Shown here piece by piece: positions 1 through 8,783 of a stretch of 64,000 nt of DNA. Source of the stretch: Mariniphaga sp. (lineage in GTDB: Bacteria > Bacteroidota > Bacteroidia > Bacteroidales > Prolixibacteraceae); the NCBI GenBank assembly GCA_024636975.1, contig JAGXGA010000061.1, positions 236,285 to 300,284 on the forward strand. The letters are read 5' to 3'. A model generated the notes under the pieces. It was given only the letters and a program-made list of their open reading frames with translations, did not search any database and was not told the DNA's origin. Each line of letters opens with the position of its first letter. Position 1 is the first letter of the stretch. The position numbers and the translations under genes are program-made.

Positions 1-467
1 CCAATACCTATGTTAACAATATCTGTAATCGCCTTTCCTGTATAGCCTTTCCACTCACCCGAGATGATCTTGTCAGAAAATTCCTTCATCTGATTGAGCA
101 CGTCATTCACTTCAGGCATCACATCCTCACCGTCAACCAGGACGGGTGAATTGCTCCTGTTCCGAAGAGCTGTGTGCAGTACAGCCCTGTTTTCAGTAAC
201 ATTAATCTTCTGCCCCGAAAACATGCTGTTGATGGCCTCTTTCAAACCACATTCACTTGCCAGTTCAATCAAAAGATTACGAACGGTTTCATCAACCCTG
301 TTCTTTGAAAAATCAACCAAAATATCCTCAAACTTCAGCGAATACCTTTCAAAACGGTCGGCATCCTGTTCGAAAAGCTCTTTAATATGCTTTCCCTTAA
401 AATCGTTGTAGTAAGCTTCCAGTTTTTTCCATGCTTTTGTTTCAGTCGGATTTACTTTTGGTATCAT
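1..467 (-). CDS. pgi: glucose-6-phosphate isomerase, N-terminal part
   Basis: Interconverts glucose 6-phosphate and fructose 6-phosphate in glycolysis and gluconeogenesis, in the cytoplasm. Only the first 155 codons are in the window; the gene continues past base 1. The reverse-strand reading begins [20 protein letters not shown] and later contains an [13 protein letters not shown] stretch and the run DIVNIGIG at the window edge, both typical of the family's N-terminal sugar-isomerase domain. The ATG at 467 is chosen because it gives the expected N-terminus and sits about 70 bases downstream of a well-formed Bacteroidota promoter. The gene seems to start its own transcript. The identification rests on recalled family motifs; the active-site half is outside the window. 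Confidence 0.9.
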   Translation of the reverse strand, partial: MIPKVNPTETKAWKKLEAYYNDFKGKHIKELFEQDADRFERYSLKFEDILVDFSKNRVDETVRNLLIELASECGLKEAINSMFSGQKINVTENRAVLHTALRNRSNSPVLVDGEDVMPEVNDVLNQMKEFSDKIISGEWKGYTGKAITDIVNIGI

Positions 468-540
468 AATCGCTTGTTTTTATAAAATTAAATTGTTGAT
501 GAACTGCCTAATGAACCCTTAGCTCGATTTAAGCCGGATG

Positions 541-570
541 CAAAGATATATTTTTATGTAAACAGCCAAA
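541..570 (-). promoter_or_regulatory. Bacteroidota-type promoter of pgi
   Basis: On the minus strand TTTG (567-570) is followed after 18 bases by TATCTTTG (541-548). This matches the known TTTG / TAnnTTTG vegetative promoter of Bacteroidota with normal spacing. Transcription would start near 533, leaving a leader of about 65 bases before the pgi start codon. Confidence 0.7.
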
Positions 571-599
571 GAAACCCGCCGTATGTTCTTAACCAACAT

Positions 600-1604
600 T
601 TAAGCTTCCTGCTTTTTATAATATTCGATGTTTCCGGCCGTGGCAATGTTTTTCACCTTCTCTACCAATGCCATGCGTTGTTGTTCCGAAAGTTTAACAA
701 ACGAGCGGGCGAGGGCGATTTTCTCCCTCATGTAAGTTGCGTTTTCGTTGCCTGAGATAAGCACCGAAACCGGTAACGACCACACAAAATGCATTGCTTC
801 TTTTATGCTCAGGTAATTTGGGATAATGGGATCGTCGCTGGTCCAGTTGGCTTCTTTCTTATTTGCAAAGAAACGTCCGTCGGCCAGTGATTTAATAGCC
901 ATGATACCCATATTACGGTTCAACGCTTCGGGCATAACATTTTCAGTAAAACTAAAATACGAAGGGTCGAGGGCATTAACCGGCATCAGCACACCATCGA
1001 AAATATTGCTTTCGGTGGTCCGTTCCAGCATGCGGGCATGGGCGTAAGGATTCTGGTGACCGGTATACCCGATGTACCGAATCTTTCCCTGCTCCTTCGC
1101 CTTCAGCAATACATCCAGCACACCGTTTGCAATGCGGTCGTCAACATCCTGCGGGGTACGCACCGAATGCACCTGGTACAAATCAATCTGATCAACCTTC
1201 AGCCGGCGAAGTGATCCTTCCAGATGCTCCTGCACGGTTTTCGCATCGGGACCGGTGGTTTTGGTCATCAAAAAAATGAGGTCGCGGTACTTTGGAGTTA
1301 GGTACTTTCCATACCTTTCCTCGCTCACCCCCGCCGAATAGCTTTCTGCAGTATCAAAAAAACGCACACCTCCTTCCAGAGCAGCCTCAATAACCTCCTG
1401 CGCATCACGCTCAGTGGTCCAGCCAACATGGTAACCACCTGTGCCGAGCATGGTCACTAGTTCACCTGTCCGGCCAAATTTTCGTTTTGGGAGCACCTCC
1501 CCCAACCTGTCGGAATCCTGGTTTTTTGCATACGATACGCTGCTAACCGATAAGCCGGCGGTTAAACCTGCCAGCGATTTTAAAAAAGTCCTCCTGTTTG
1601 CCAT
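600..1604 (-). CDS. Tat-exported aldo/keto reductase
   Basis: A 334-residue aldo/keto reductase, a TIM-barrel NAD(P)H-dependent carbonyl reductase family; the substrate is unknown. The catalytic tetrad is visible as D84, Y89, K115 and H146 (FDTAESY, LMTKT, YQVHSV). The N-terminus MANRRTFLKSLAGLTAG is a twin-arginine signal of the kind found on exported Bacteroidota oxidoreductases. I start at 1604 because this puts the twin arginine at residues 4-5; a longer reading from 1640 only adds 12 unlikely residues. The gene stands alone, downstream of an AT-rich spacer. Export of an enzyme that uses a soluble nicotinamide cofactor is odd. Either the cofactor binds before Tat export of the folded protein, or the signal acts as an anchor. 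Confidence 0.85.
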   Translation of the reverse strand: MANRRTFLKSLAGLTAGLSVSSVSYAKNQDSDRLGEVLPKRKFGRTGELVTMLGTGGYHVGWTTERDAQEVIEAALEGGVRFFDTAESYSAGVSEERYGKYLTPKYRDLIFLMTKTTGPDAKTVQEHLEGSLRRLKVDQIDLYQVHSVRTPQDVDDRIANGVLDVLLKAKEQGKIRYIGYTGHQNPYAHARMLERTTESNIFDGVLMPVNALDPSYFSFTENVMPEALNRNMGIMAIKSLADGRFFANKKEANWTSDDPIIPNYLSIKEAMHFVWSLPVSVLISGNENATYMREKIALARSFVKLSEQQRMALVEKVKNIATAGNIEYYKKQEA

Positions 1605-1883
1605 ATTGTTAAAGATTAAATGATTCACTACTAATACCATTTACAACAAAAATTGTTTAAAGGTTACTGAAAATGAAACAGCTGAAAATTCAGGATAAGG
1701 CAAAAATCAGGTATGAGAGTATAAATAGTTTAATAAAAACATGATAATCAGGAAATGGTGATCGTAAATTAGTGAATTAACTGATAAATAAGTCCCCCCT
1801 CGGTATTTAACCGAACTTCAAAATGAATAACTTTAATTGTAAATTAATCATATATCCAACTGAAGGCAGCTGCATGATAGCGT

Positions 1884-1912
1884 GAGATTGCTTTGCTGCG
1901 CGCGCAATGACG
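1884..1912. repeat. REP-like dispersed element
   Basis: The stretch around GATTGCTTTGCTGCGCGCGC continues into CAATGACG. It resembles the short GC-rich extragenic element that recurs in many bacterial genomes, and its core TTGC...GCAA is self-complementary. Only one copy was noticed here, so its repeat status is inferred from recall. Confidence 0.5.
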
Positions 1913-2138
1913 GCTTTGTGGCGGGGTCAGCATGCGGCGCATCAAGTATCATGATATTATATATAACATTTGCGCCGCAGAAAAACCCATTTTTAAATAA
2001 TTTATATAGTAGGTTATGCATTACCTTTTGAAAGAAAGGTCCATTTCTCCATAATAGGTATCTTCTTATGGCAGCAGGCATATAATAAAAACTTCCTGTG
2101 GAATTACATGTAGTAATTTCATCAATATTAAATTTGTA

Positions 2139-2208
2139 GTATATTCGTATTAAATTCGTGGTTAATTCGTGGTTAATTCGATAAAATACGAATTTAATAC
2201 GAATATAC
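2139..2208. repeat. 21-bp perfect inverted repeat
   Basis: The arms 2139-2159 and 2188-2208 are exact reverse complements of 21 bases (GTATATTCGTATTAAATTCG plus T). The 28-base loop carries a tandem direct repeat of GGTTAATTCG (2160-2169 and 2171-2180). Transcribed, it would fold into a long AU-rich hairpin. It has no T tract and lies well away from either gene end, so it is more likely a dispersed palindromic element than a terminator. Confidence 0.8.
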
Positions 2209-2385
2209 ATCGAATAAATATCAAATAAAATACCTATATTTACTATAACTGATACTAACAGGATATTGAGTAACCGGCTCAGCGTTTTCATTCGATGAAG
2301 TGTTCACAGTAAATTTGGAAACATCCTTTGTTTGCTTTTTTTTTGTATTATGAATTATTTCTCCTTTTTTAAAATTTAAGATTGT

Positions 2386-2393
2386 TACTTTTG
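2386..2393 (+). promoter_or_regulatory. possible -7 box for the serine hydrolase/deoC pair
   Basis: TACTTTTG matches the TAnnTTTG box and lies about 190 bases before the serine hydrolase start. No convincing TTTG element lies about 19 bases upstream, so this is a weak call. Confidence 0.3.
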
Positions 2394-2580
2394 ATTTGTG
2401 AAACCGGGAGGAGATTATCGGATTTTTTATATTTTAGAAAACAGGATCGAAATGGAGTCCCGGTATGGAAAAGTTATAATCAGTGTTGGGTCATGAAATT
2501 CTAAAATGCCAATATCTGAGGAACATAAAAATACCTTGACAATAGCATCGAATACCTTTGAAAGTTATAAATCGGATAAA

Positions 2581-3876
2581 ATGAAAAATTTAATTACTCT
2601 TTTACTTATTCTGTCGGTATTTGGCACAATTGCCGGCGCTCAGACAAAATCGATCAACTCCACGCCGGAACTGAAGGAAGCTTCACCTGAAGAGGCAGGC
2701 ATTTCACCTGAGCGGCTGGCACGCATTGACCAGATGTGTGAAGAAGCAGTAGCATCGGATGATCTTCCCGGCATTGTTGCCCTGGTGGCACGCGACGGAA
2801 AAATTGTGTTGTGGAAAGCATACGGCATGGCCGACAATCAGGCGGGAAGAAAATTACAACGCGACGATATATTCCGTATAGCTTCACAAACAAAAGCAGT
2901 TACTGCCACCGCCGTAATGATGCTGTGGGAAGAGGGCAGATTTCAACTCGATGATCCAATTTCAAAGTACATTACCGAATTTAAGAACCCGCAGGTTTTA
3001 TATACTTTCAATCCAGCCGACTCCTCGTGGACGGGCGAACCGGCAAATTCGGAAATTACAATCAGGCAGTTATTAACACATACCTCCGGAATAGGGTATG
3101 GTTTTATCGACAACGTTGAACACATGCGCATGATTTACCATAAAGCAGGGATAATCGATGCTTTTACCACAGAAGACATCATTATTGAAGAAAATATAAA
3201 AAAACTGGCCCTGCTGCCGCTGCATTTCCACCCCGGTAGTAAATATCGGTACAGTTTAGGACTGGATGTGCTGGGATACTTCATTGAAGTGGTATCGGGT
3301 TTGCCCTTCGATGAGTTTTTAAAAACACGGATTTTCGATCCGCTTGGGATGAACGATACCAGGTTTTACCTTCCGGAAGACAAAGCCGGCCGACTGGTGG
3401 CTGTTCAGCATAAAACAGACGGGCATTGGGAAAAGTATCCTGTCACATCTTACGATACCGACTATCCTGTAAAAGGAGCAAAACGATTCTTCTCAGGCGG
3501 AGCAGGCCTTTCCAGTACAGCAAAAGATTATGCTGTTTTCCTCCAGATGTACCTGAATGGAGGGGAATACAATGGTGTGCGGTTGCTTAGCCGCACTACG
3601 GTGAGAAGCATTATGGGAAATCAAACCGGAGATTTATGGGGCGGTGATGAAAAACATTACGGCCTTGCTTTTGGGGTAGTAACCCCTGAAGGACAGGACA
3701 AAGGTGGGATTGGAAGTGCAGGCACCTTTGATTGGGGAGGTTATTTCAACACCCAGTATTTTGCCGATCCACAGGAGGGGGTTATTGGCATATTAATGAA
3801 ACAAACCCAGGGAGATGTTAACGATCAAACCGGATGGAAATTCAGGCAACTGGTGTTTCAGACAATTGATGATTAA
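2581..3876 (+). CDS. secreted serine hydrolase, class C beta-lactamase/esterase family
   Basis: A 431-residue penicillin-recognising-fold hydrolase of the kind annotated as beta-lactamase-family serine hydrolase or EstB-like esterase. The nucleophile motif SQTK lies at residues 102-105, the tyrosine motif is YSL at 224-226, and HTSGIGYG and a late WGG follow in their usual places. The third motif is not a KTG, which favours an esterase or peptidase role over true beta-lactamase activity. Residues 1-20 (MKNLITLLLILSVFGTIAGA) form a Sec signal peptide, so it acts outside the cytoplasm. The ATG at 2581 is preferred over 2506 because the longer reading would bury the signal peptide. deoC follows 11 bases later, suggesting one transcript, though no functional link is obvious. 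Confidence 0.88.
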   Translation: MKNLITLLLILSVFGTIAGAQTKSINSTPELKEASPEEAGISPERLARIDQMCEEAVASDDLPGIVALVARDGKIVLWKAYGMADNQAGRKLQRDDIFRIASQTKAVTATAVMMLWEEGRFQLDDPISKYITEFKNPQVLYTFNPADSSWTGEPANSEITIRQLLTHTSGIGYGFIDNVEHMRMIYHKAGIIDAFTTEDIIIEENIKKLALLPLHFHPGSKYRYSLGLDVLGYFIEVVSGLPFDEFLKTRIFDPLGMNDTRFYLPEDKAGRLVAVQHKTDGHWEKYPVTSYDTDYPVKGAKRFFSGGAGLSSTAKDYAVFLQMYLNGGEYNGVRLLSRTTVRSIMGNQTGDLWGGDEKHYGLAFGVVTPEGQDKGGIGSAGTFDWGGYFNTQYFADPQEGVIGILMKQTQGDVNDQTGWKFRQLVFQTIDD

Positions 3877-3887
3877 ATAATTATACT

Positions 3888-4601
3888 ATGGATAAAATAA
3901 AAGAACTTGCAAAAATGATCGACCACTCGATTCTTCATCCTACAATGACCGATGAAGATTTGCGGAGGGAATGCGAAGTGGCGAAAAAATACGATGTAGC
4001 ATCGGTTTGTGTTAAACCCTATGCAGTGAAACAGGCTGTTGAACTATTGAAGGGTTCAGACGTGCTTGTGGGTTGTGTCATTGGTTTTCCTGCAGGCAAT
4101 TCTGCCGTAGCAGTAAAAGTGTTTGAAACCGAAACGGCATGTAACGACGGGGCGGTGGAAATCGATATGGTTATAAATATTGGCAAAGCGTTGCAGGGTG
4201 ACTGGGCTTATATTGAGGAAGAAATTGGCGCCGTTACTAAAACCTGCCACGAAAACAATTCAATTGTTAAAGTGATTTTTGAGACCGACTATGTAAACAA
4301 AAAAGAAGACATTGTTAATCTGTGTAAGATTTGCACCAAAGTGGGTGCCGATTATGTTAAAACCTCATCGGGGTTTGGCTTTGTAAAAGGCGGTGATGGG
4401 AAATATGCATATACCGGTGCTACCATTCCCGATCTTGAACTGATGAAACAAAGCGTGGGACCGGGAGTTAAAGTTAAAGCCGCCGGAGGTGTACGCTCGC
4501 TCGATGGATTGATTGAAGTACAGGAAGCAGGTTGCAGCAGGTGCGGTGCAACAGCCACCATAGCTATACTGGAAGAGGCAAAAGTAAGGTTTGGTGGTTG
4601 A
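3888..4601 (+). CDS. deoC: deoxyribose-phosphate aldolase
   Basis: Cleaves 2-deoxyribose 5-phosphate to glyceraldehyde 3-phosphate and acetaldehyde in cytoplasmic deoxynucleoside salvage. At 237 residues it has the normal length. The Schiff-base lysine is K158 in YVKTSSGF, the second active-site lysine is K197 in KAAGGVR, and D93 lies in the EIDMV strand. The start at 3888 gives the expected N-terminus. It follows the secreted serine hydrolase by 11 bases and ends before a clear terminator, so the two genes probably form a short operon. Other deoxynucleoside catabolic genes, such as phosphopentomutase or nucleoside phosphorylase, are not adjacent. Confidence 0.95.
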   Translation: MDKIKELAKMIDHSILHPTMTDEDLRRECEVAKKYDVASVCVKPYAVKQAVELLKGSDVLVGCVIGFPAGNSAVAVKVFETETACNDGAVEIDMVINIGKALQGDWAYIEEEIGAVTKTCHENNSIVKVIFETDYVNKKEDIVNLCKICTKVGADYVKTSSGFGFVKGGDGKYAYTGATIPDLELMKQSVGPGVKVKAAGGVRSLDGLIEVQEAGCSRCGATATIAILEEAKVRFGG

Positions 4602-4706
4602 TTAGAACAAAAAGCAGTATTTTAATCTACCAGTAATGAATAATAATTTTGGCATTAAATACATTACCATCAAAGCTATAGAATGATGCTATTGTTATGC
4701 TGACAT

Positions 4707-4737
4707 AGCTGCCTTATTTGCAGGGCAGCTTTTTTTT
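4707..4737 (+). terminator. rho-independent terminator after deoC
   Basis: AGCTGCC (4707-4713) pairs with GGCAGCT (4724-4730) across a ten-base loop and is followed by a run of T to 4737. It closes the serine hydrolase/deoC unit. An ATG at 4718, the formal start of the next open frame, lies inside this hairpin, which argues for the later start at 4781. Confidence 0.85.
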
Positions 4738-4780
4738 ACTAATATTAACCTTTTATTTGATTGCCAAAAAATTAGTTAAC

Positions 4781-7700
4781 ATGAAGAAATTTTACTCTGG
4801 AAATATTCTATTCCTACTTTTATCAGTATTAACAAGTGGCCTGCTTTCAGCACAAACAGGCCCCTCTTCTGCCGGTCAGGATTCTCTGAATGTTTTTATC
4901 GGTTCAGGAGTCAATCAGTTGCTGATACCTGTACCTGACTCCCTGGCTTCGGAAAATATTCAGCCGGAAGTTGTTTCATCTGATACTGAATTATTGGAAA
5001 TCATTGAAGTGGATTATACTTCCGGACAATCATTTGCGGTGGTAACTGTGGAGGAAAAAGATGCACCCGGGGTGGTTAACCTAACATTAAACCTTAATTT
5101 TGAGGGAGAAAGTGTACCCCTAGTTTTCGAAGTTCATATTGTGCCATACAGTAATCCGGGAATGGTATTTGAAATTCATGATATCGTTTTCTGGCAGGAG
5201 GCTATACCGTTAGATGGGGTGCCTGTTTATGAGACTGTGACAACGAACTCAGCAGGGCCATACAACCAGCTAAATTATGATGAAATTCCCTTAACAGTAA
5301 ATATGGATTGTTCCGGGACAGTTTGTACAGGCCACGATTTTTACACCTCCTTTTACAGAGGATATCTTATACCACCTGCCGACGGTACCTACCATTTTTA
5401 TATGCGTTCGGCCGATAACCATACTTTCTGGATAAGTCCAAATGCAAATTTTAATGATGCCGAAGCAATTGTTGCCCGTAGCAATAACTATGGCAAAATA
5501 GGATCAGAAATCGGAAACAATACAACAAAGTCGGAACCGGTAACTTTAGAAGCAGGAAAAGTTTATGCCATTTATGCCACTCAATGGACTATTCATTCAA
5601 CCTATGGAGGGATCATGTGGGATGGACCGGGCATAGAAAGGCAATACATACCCGGTGAAAATTTAATGCCAACATATGACATTGACAAGCCTTCAGCACC
5701 AGCCAATCTTGATTATGTATGGCGTTCTTCAGCGAGCTTTTTGGTTGACTGGAGTCCTTCAACTGACGGGACTATTGTTTCGGGATATAATATTTATGTA
5801 AATGGTATACGCATAAATGAGGATCTAATCAGCGAAACATCCTACAGAGCTGAAGGCATGGCTGAAGAAACTACCTATTACCTGGCAGCAACTGCAGTTG
5901 ACCAGTCGGGAAATGAATCATTTATCAGCAACATACTTGAAGTTGAAACCTATCAGAGCGATTCGGTACCCCCATTGCCACCACAGCAACTGGTTGTTTT
6001 GGAAGCAACCAGTCTGGCTTTACAAATTAGCTGGAGCGGAGCTTCAGACACTGAAACAGAAGTTATCGGTTATAACCTCTATATTAATGATGTCCTGTAC
6101 AATACTGAAGATTTAATCTATAACGACAGTATTATAATCCACAATCTGGCTCCTGAGACTGAATATCTTCTTACTTTGGAATCGGTTGATGCCGGTATGA
6201 ATGTTTCTGAAAAGAGTGAACAATTTATTGTTGCAACTTTAGCATTCGATCCAACCGGACCCGGGTTAGGTGAACAGGTTGGCAAAGTGATAGTTTATAA
6301 TCAGAATACCTCCTGGAATGAAGGTATCGGGTTGAACGGTCCATACGAAAATGGTGATATGGTAAATAATGCCACAGTCAGGGAGCTTGTAAAAGATTTT
6401 GAAGCAGGTGCCATAAGATGGGGCGCCATTTCTGCAAACTCAAAATCATTTCAGGGCTCGGTTGGTAGCGGCAAATCAAACACTTATGCTAAAATGCTAA
6501 ACCTGGCAAATGAAATTGATGCCCGTTTTGCCCTTACTGTCGGCGTTCAGAATGGAATTGACTATCGCACCGATCCCAATACCTTCCTGCATTTACTGGA
6601 ATATCTTGCAGGAGATGCATCTACCACATGGGGAGCAGTGCGTGCTTCGGAAGGATTTACCGAACCTTTGCTTCAGCAGGGAAAAGGAATTCTTTTGGAA
6701 TTTGGAAACGAAGTCTGGGGTGCAGCAGCTCATGATGCGGAAATCGGCTCCGACTATGCTGCCTATGCCAGATGGGTTAGGGAGATGTCTGATGTAGTGC
6801 GCTCTTCACCCTATTACGATCCGGAAAAAATTATAATGGTTTACAGTGGCAGATACCCCCATCCCGACAGCAGTTATGGGGTGAATACCAAGGTTCTTAC
6901 CGGCGACAAGGGGCACGTAGAAAGTCTTGGTGTTTCCGGATACCTTGGAGGAAACCTTTCCTACGATCCTGAAATTCCTAAAGGGAAATCGGAGCTTGAC
7001 TATTACAAGAACGGTATTGCCATGTCAAGAAAAAACATGGAAGGTTTTGTACTCACCATGAAAGAGATGTTCAGCCTTACAGGAACCCTTAAAACTTTTT
7101 ACCTGTACGAATCAAATATGACGACCACTTCTTACAACGGAAGGTTCGGACAGGCTATTGTAATGACTGATTACCTTGCCAACTCTATGAATTACGGATC
7201 AATTGTGCCCAGTGTTTTTCACCTTACAGGCGGACAGTGGAGAATTACCCAACCGGCTGAAAACTACAATAAATTGCCATTGTACTATACCGGGCAGTTC
7301 TTTAACCGGTTTTGCAAGGGGCATATATTGGAAACAGAATTTATTTCAAACAGCATACTGACCAATTCTGACGGACAGACTATTAATTATGATGCTGTTG
7401 GAACGTATGCTTTTAATAATGGGGAAAACTTTAGCATCTTGTTAATCAACAGAGACTTTGAGAACGAGTTTACATTGCAGCTGGAATTACCCGAGGGTAT
7501 TCATATCAACGATGAAGCAATGATGTATACCATATGGGAAGATGATTTCAGTTCATTTATAACTAATATTGATTCAGTGTCAGTTACCCTGTCAGATGAT
7601 TTGCTGGTGCAGGTTCCAAAACATGCAATGGTAATTATTTCAATGCAGGGAGAAGATCCGGGATATGAGCAGTTACCGCTGGGATATTACGATCGCATAC

Positions 7701-8266
7701 GGCCCGACAGTCTTAAAATTACTTCTGACCGTAACTTCATTATCAGTAACGATGGCGGAACTGATATTATCCGCACAGTGATTTTGCCTTCAGATGCTTT
7801 CAGCACTGCAGCCGTGATTGATGTGATTGAAAACACAACTGAAAGCACTTTAAATCCTTTGTCTGGTGGCCGGCTTTATATAAAAGGATCAGGCATCTGT
7901 GGTGACGAAGGATACATACGAATTCACGTTTATGCAGCCGACAACCATGAATTAAGTGATACTGTAACGGTGCAGGTAACAAATCAGGGCATTAATTGTC
8001 CGGTTACCAGCTCAGAATTAATTGATCTGGAAGGCGGAAATCTGTTTCATCCAAACCCTGTAAAAGAAATATTATACATGAACAAAAACCTCGATAACCG
8101 GTGTTATATTCAGCTGTTTGACGATGCCGGCAGGGTAATTTATCAAAATTACCTGAACAAAGGTTATGAAATTCCTGTGAGTGCTTTACAACCGGGAATG
8201 TATGTTATTTCGGTGCTTAAGCCCGATGGAAAATATATATCAGATAAAATTCTCAAACAAAACTAA
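4781..8266 (+). CDS. large T9SS-exported PA14/FnIII protein with a glycosidase-like domain
   Basis: A 1161-residue modular secreted protein. Residues 1-25 are a Sec signal (MKKFYSGNILFLLLSVLTSG onward). Roughly residues 125-305 look like a PA14 carbohydrate-binding domain (RGYLIPPADGTYHFYMRSAD). Two fibronectin type III repeats follow at about 310-400 and 408-495. From about 500 to 950 there is a barrel-like region with FGNEVWG and, later, FYLYESN, which could be the acid/base and nucleophile glutamates of a clan GH-A glycosidase, in the manner of GH39 or GH51. A beta-sandwich region and a C-terminal T9SS type A sorting domain (HPNPVKEILY to the end) complete it. The role is probably extracellular or surface polysaccharide breakdown; family and substrate are not established. 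The start at 4781 restores the signal peptide and clears the upstream terminator. It is probably a single-gene unit. Confidence 0.8.
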   Translation: MKKFYSGNILFLLLSVLTSGLLSAQTGPSSAGQDSLNVFIGSGVNQLLIPVPDSLASENIQPEVVSSDTELLEIIEVDYTSGQSFAVVTVEEKDAPGVVNLTLNLNFEGESVPLVFEVHIVPYSNPGMVFEIHDIVFWQEAIPLDGVPVYETVTTNSAGPYNQLNYDEIPLTVNMDCSGTVCTGHDFYTSFYRGYLIPPADGTYHFYMRSADNHTFWISPNANFNDAEAIVARSNNYGKIGSEIGNNTTKSEPVTLEAGKVYAIYATQWTIHSTYGGIMWDGPGIERQYIPGENLMPTYDIDKPSAPANLDYVWRSSASFLVDWSPSTDGTIVSGYNIYVNGIRINEDLISETSYRAEGMAEETTYYLAATAVDQSGNESFISNILEVETYQSDSVPPLPPQQLVVLEATSLALQISWSGASDTETEVIGYNLYINDVLYNTEDLIYNDSIIIHNLAPETEYLLTLESVDAGMNVSEKSEQFIVATLAFDPTGPGLGEQVGKVIVYNQNTSWNEGIGLNGPYENGDMVNNATVRELVKDFEAGAIRWGAISANSKSFQGSVGSGKSNTYAKMLNLANEIDARFALTVGVQNGIDYRTDPNTFLHLLEYLAGDASTTWGAVRASEGFTEPLLQQGKGILLEFGNEVWGAAAHDAEIGSDYAAYARWVREMSDVVRSSPYYDPEKIIMVYSGRYPHPDSSYGVNTKVLTGDKGHVESLGVSGYLGGNLSYDPEIPKGKSELDYYKNGIAMSRKNMEGFVLTMKEMFSLTGTLKTFYLYESNMTTTSYNGRFGQAIVMTDYLANSMNYGSIVPSVFHLTGGQWRITQPAENYNKLPLYYTGQFFNRFCKGHILETEFISNSILTNSDGQTINYDAVGTYAFNNGENFSILLINRDFENEFTLQLELPEGIHINDEAMMYTIWEDDFSSFITNIDSVSVTLSDDLLVQVPKHAMVIISMQGEDPGYEQLPLGYYDRIRPDSLKITSDRNFIISNDGGTDIIRTVILPSDAFSTAAVIDVIENTTESTLNPLSGGRLYIKGSGICGDEGYIRIHVYAADNHELSDTVTVQVTNQGINCPVTSSELIDLEGGNLFHPNPVKEILYMNKNLDNRCYIQLFDDAGRVIYQNYLNKGYEIPVSALQPGMYVISVLKPDGKYISDKILKQN

Positions 8267-8369
8267 TAAGAAAAGAAATTCGAAAAGGGGGGATTTTAAG
8301 GACAATTGACAATTCTTTACCTGAAAACAGGAGAACTTGTAAAAAGGGGTTACAAATTCTTAAGAAATT

Positions 8370-8735
8370 TTAGCGGGAAGATACCACCAGCTTTTTGACA
8401 ATACTTTTGTTTTCAAATGATTTAACCCTGACAAAGTATATTCCACTTGGTACATTTTCAAGGGGCAATTCATATTTAGAAGTACCAAAATCCATTTTAC
8501 GATAAACTACCTCTTTCCCGGCAATATTAATCAAACGAACCTCTGAAATTTCTCCTGTGTTCATTTCAAGGGTTACCTTTCCGGTTTCTGCAGGATTAGG
8601 ATATACTTTCAGTTCATTCTGGGTGGAATCGATACGGACAGCACCATCCTGCAACCCATCAAAATAGCCGGGTACTCCGGCAAATGCAGCCAAAATAAAT
8701 GATGAAAATATAGTTAAGAGTAAAATTTTTTTCAT
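8370..8735 (-). CDS. short secreted protein made almost only of a T9SS sorting domain
   Basis: A 121-residue protein. Residues 1-20 are a Sec signal (MKKILLLTIFSSFILAAFAG). After a linker of about 20 residues, the region from VYPNPAETGKVTLEMN to the C-terminus is a complete T9SS type A sorting domain (IYFVRVKS, SIVKKLVV). There is no room for a passenger domain. The start at 8735 is chosen for the signal peptide; the frame extends to 8771. It lies between the large T9SS protein, on the opposite strand, and kdsB, 48 bases upstream. It may be a remnant of a larger cargo gene, a free-standing decoy or small surface protein, or a substrate whose linker is the mature product. Confidence 0.75.
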   Translation of the reverse strand: MKKILLLTIFSSFILAAFAGVPGYFDGLQDGAVRIDSTQNELKVYPNPAETGKVTLEMNTGEISEVRLINIAGKEVVYRKMDFGTSKYELPLENVPSGIYFVRVKSFENKSIVKKLVVSSR

Positions 8736-8783
8736 GATTAAAAAGTTACTGTTTTTTGTAATAACATGCAAATAATATGCCCT

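Larger units (their letters stand above)
1605..2580. other. AT-rich spacer with dispersed repeats
   Basis: Nearly one kilobase separates the divergent aldo/keto reductase and serine hydrolase genes. It holds a REP-like element near 1884, a large inverted repeat at 2139-2208 and a possible promoter near 2386. An open frame of 147 codons on the minus strand (1848-2291) runs through both repeats, resembles no family I know and is not accepted as a gene. Confidence 0.6.

Noticed and set aside
94..411. Plus-strand open frame at the left end
   Set aside because: It lies antisense within the pgi coding region, whose reverse-strand reading matches glucose-6-phosphate isomerase.
1848..2291. Open frame of 147 codons on the minus strand
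   Set aside because: It runs through a REP-like element and the long inverted repeat, is AT-driven and shows no family resemblance; it looks like translated repeats.
4718..4780. Upstream start for the large secreted protein
   Set aside because: The ATG at 4718 is inside the terminator hairpin of deoC and adds residues ahead of the signal peptide.
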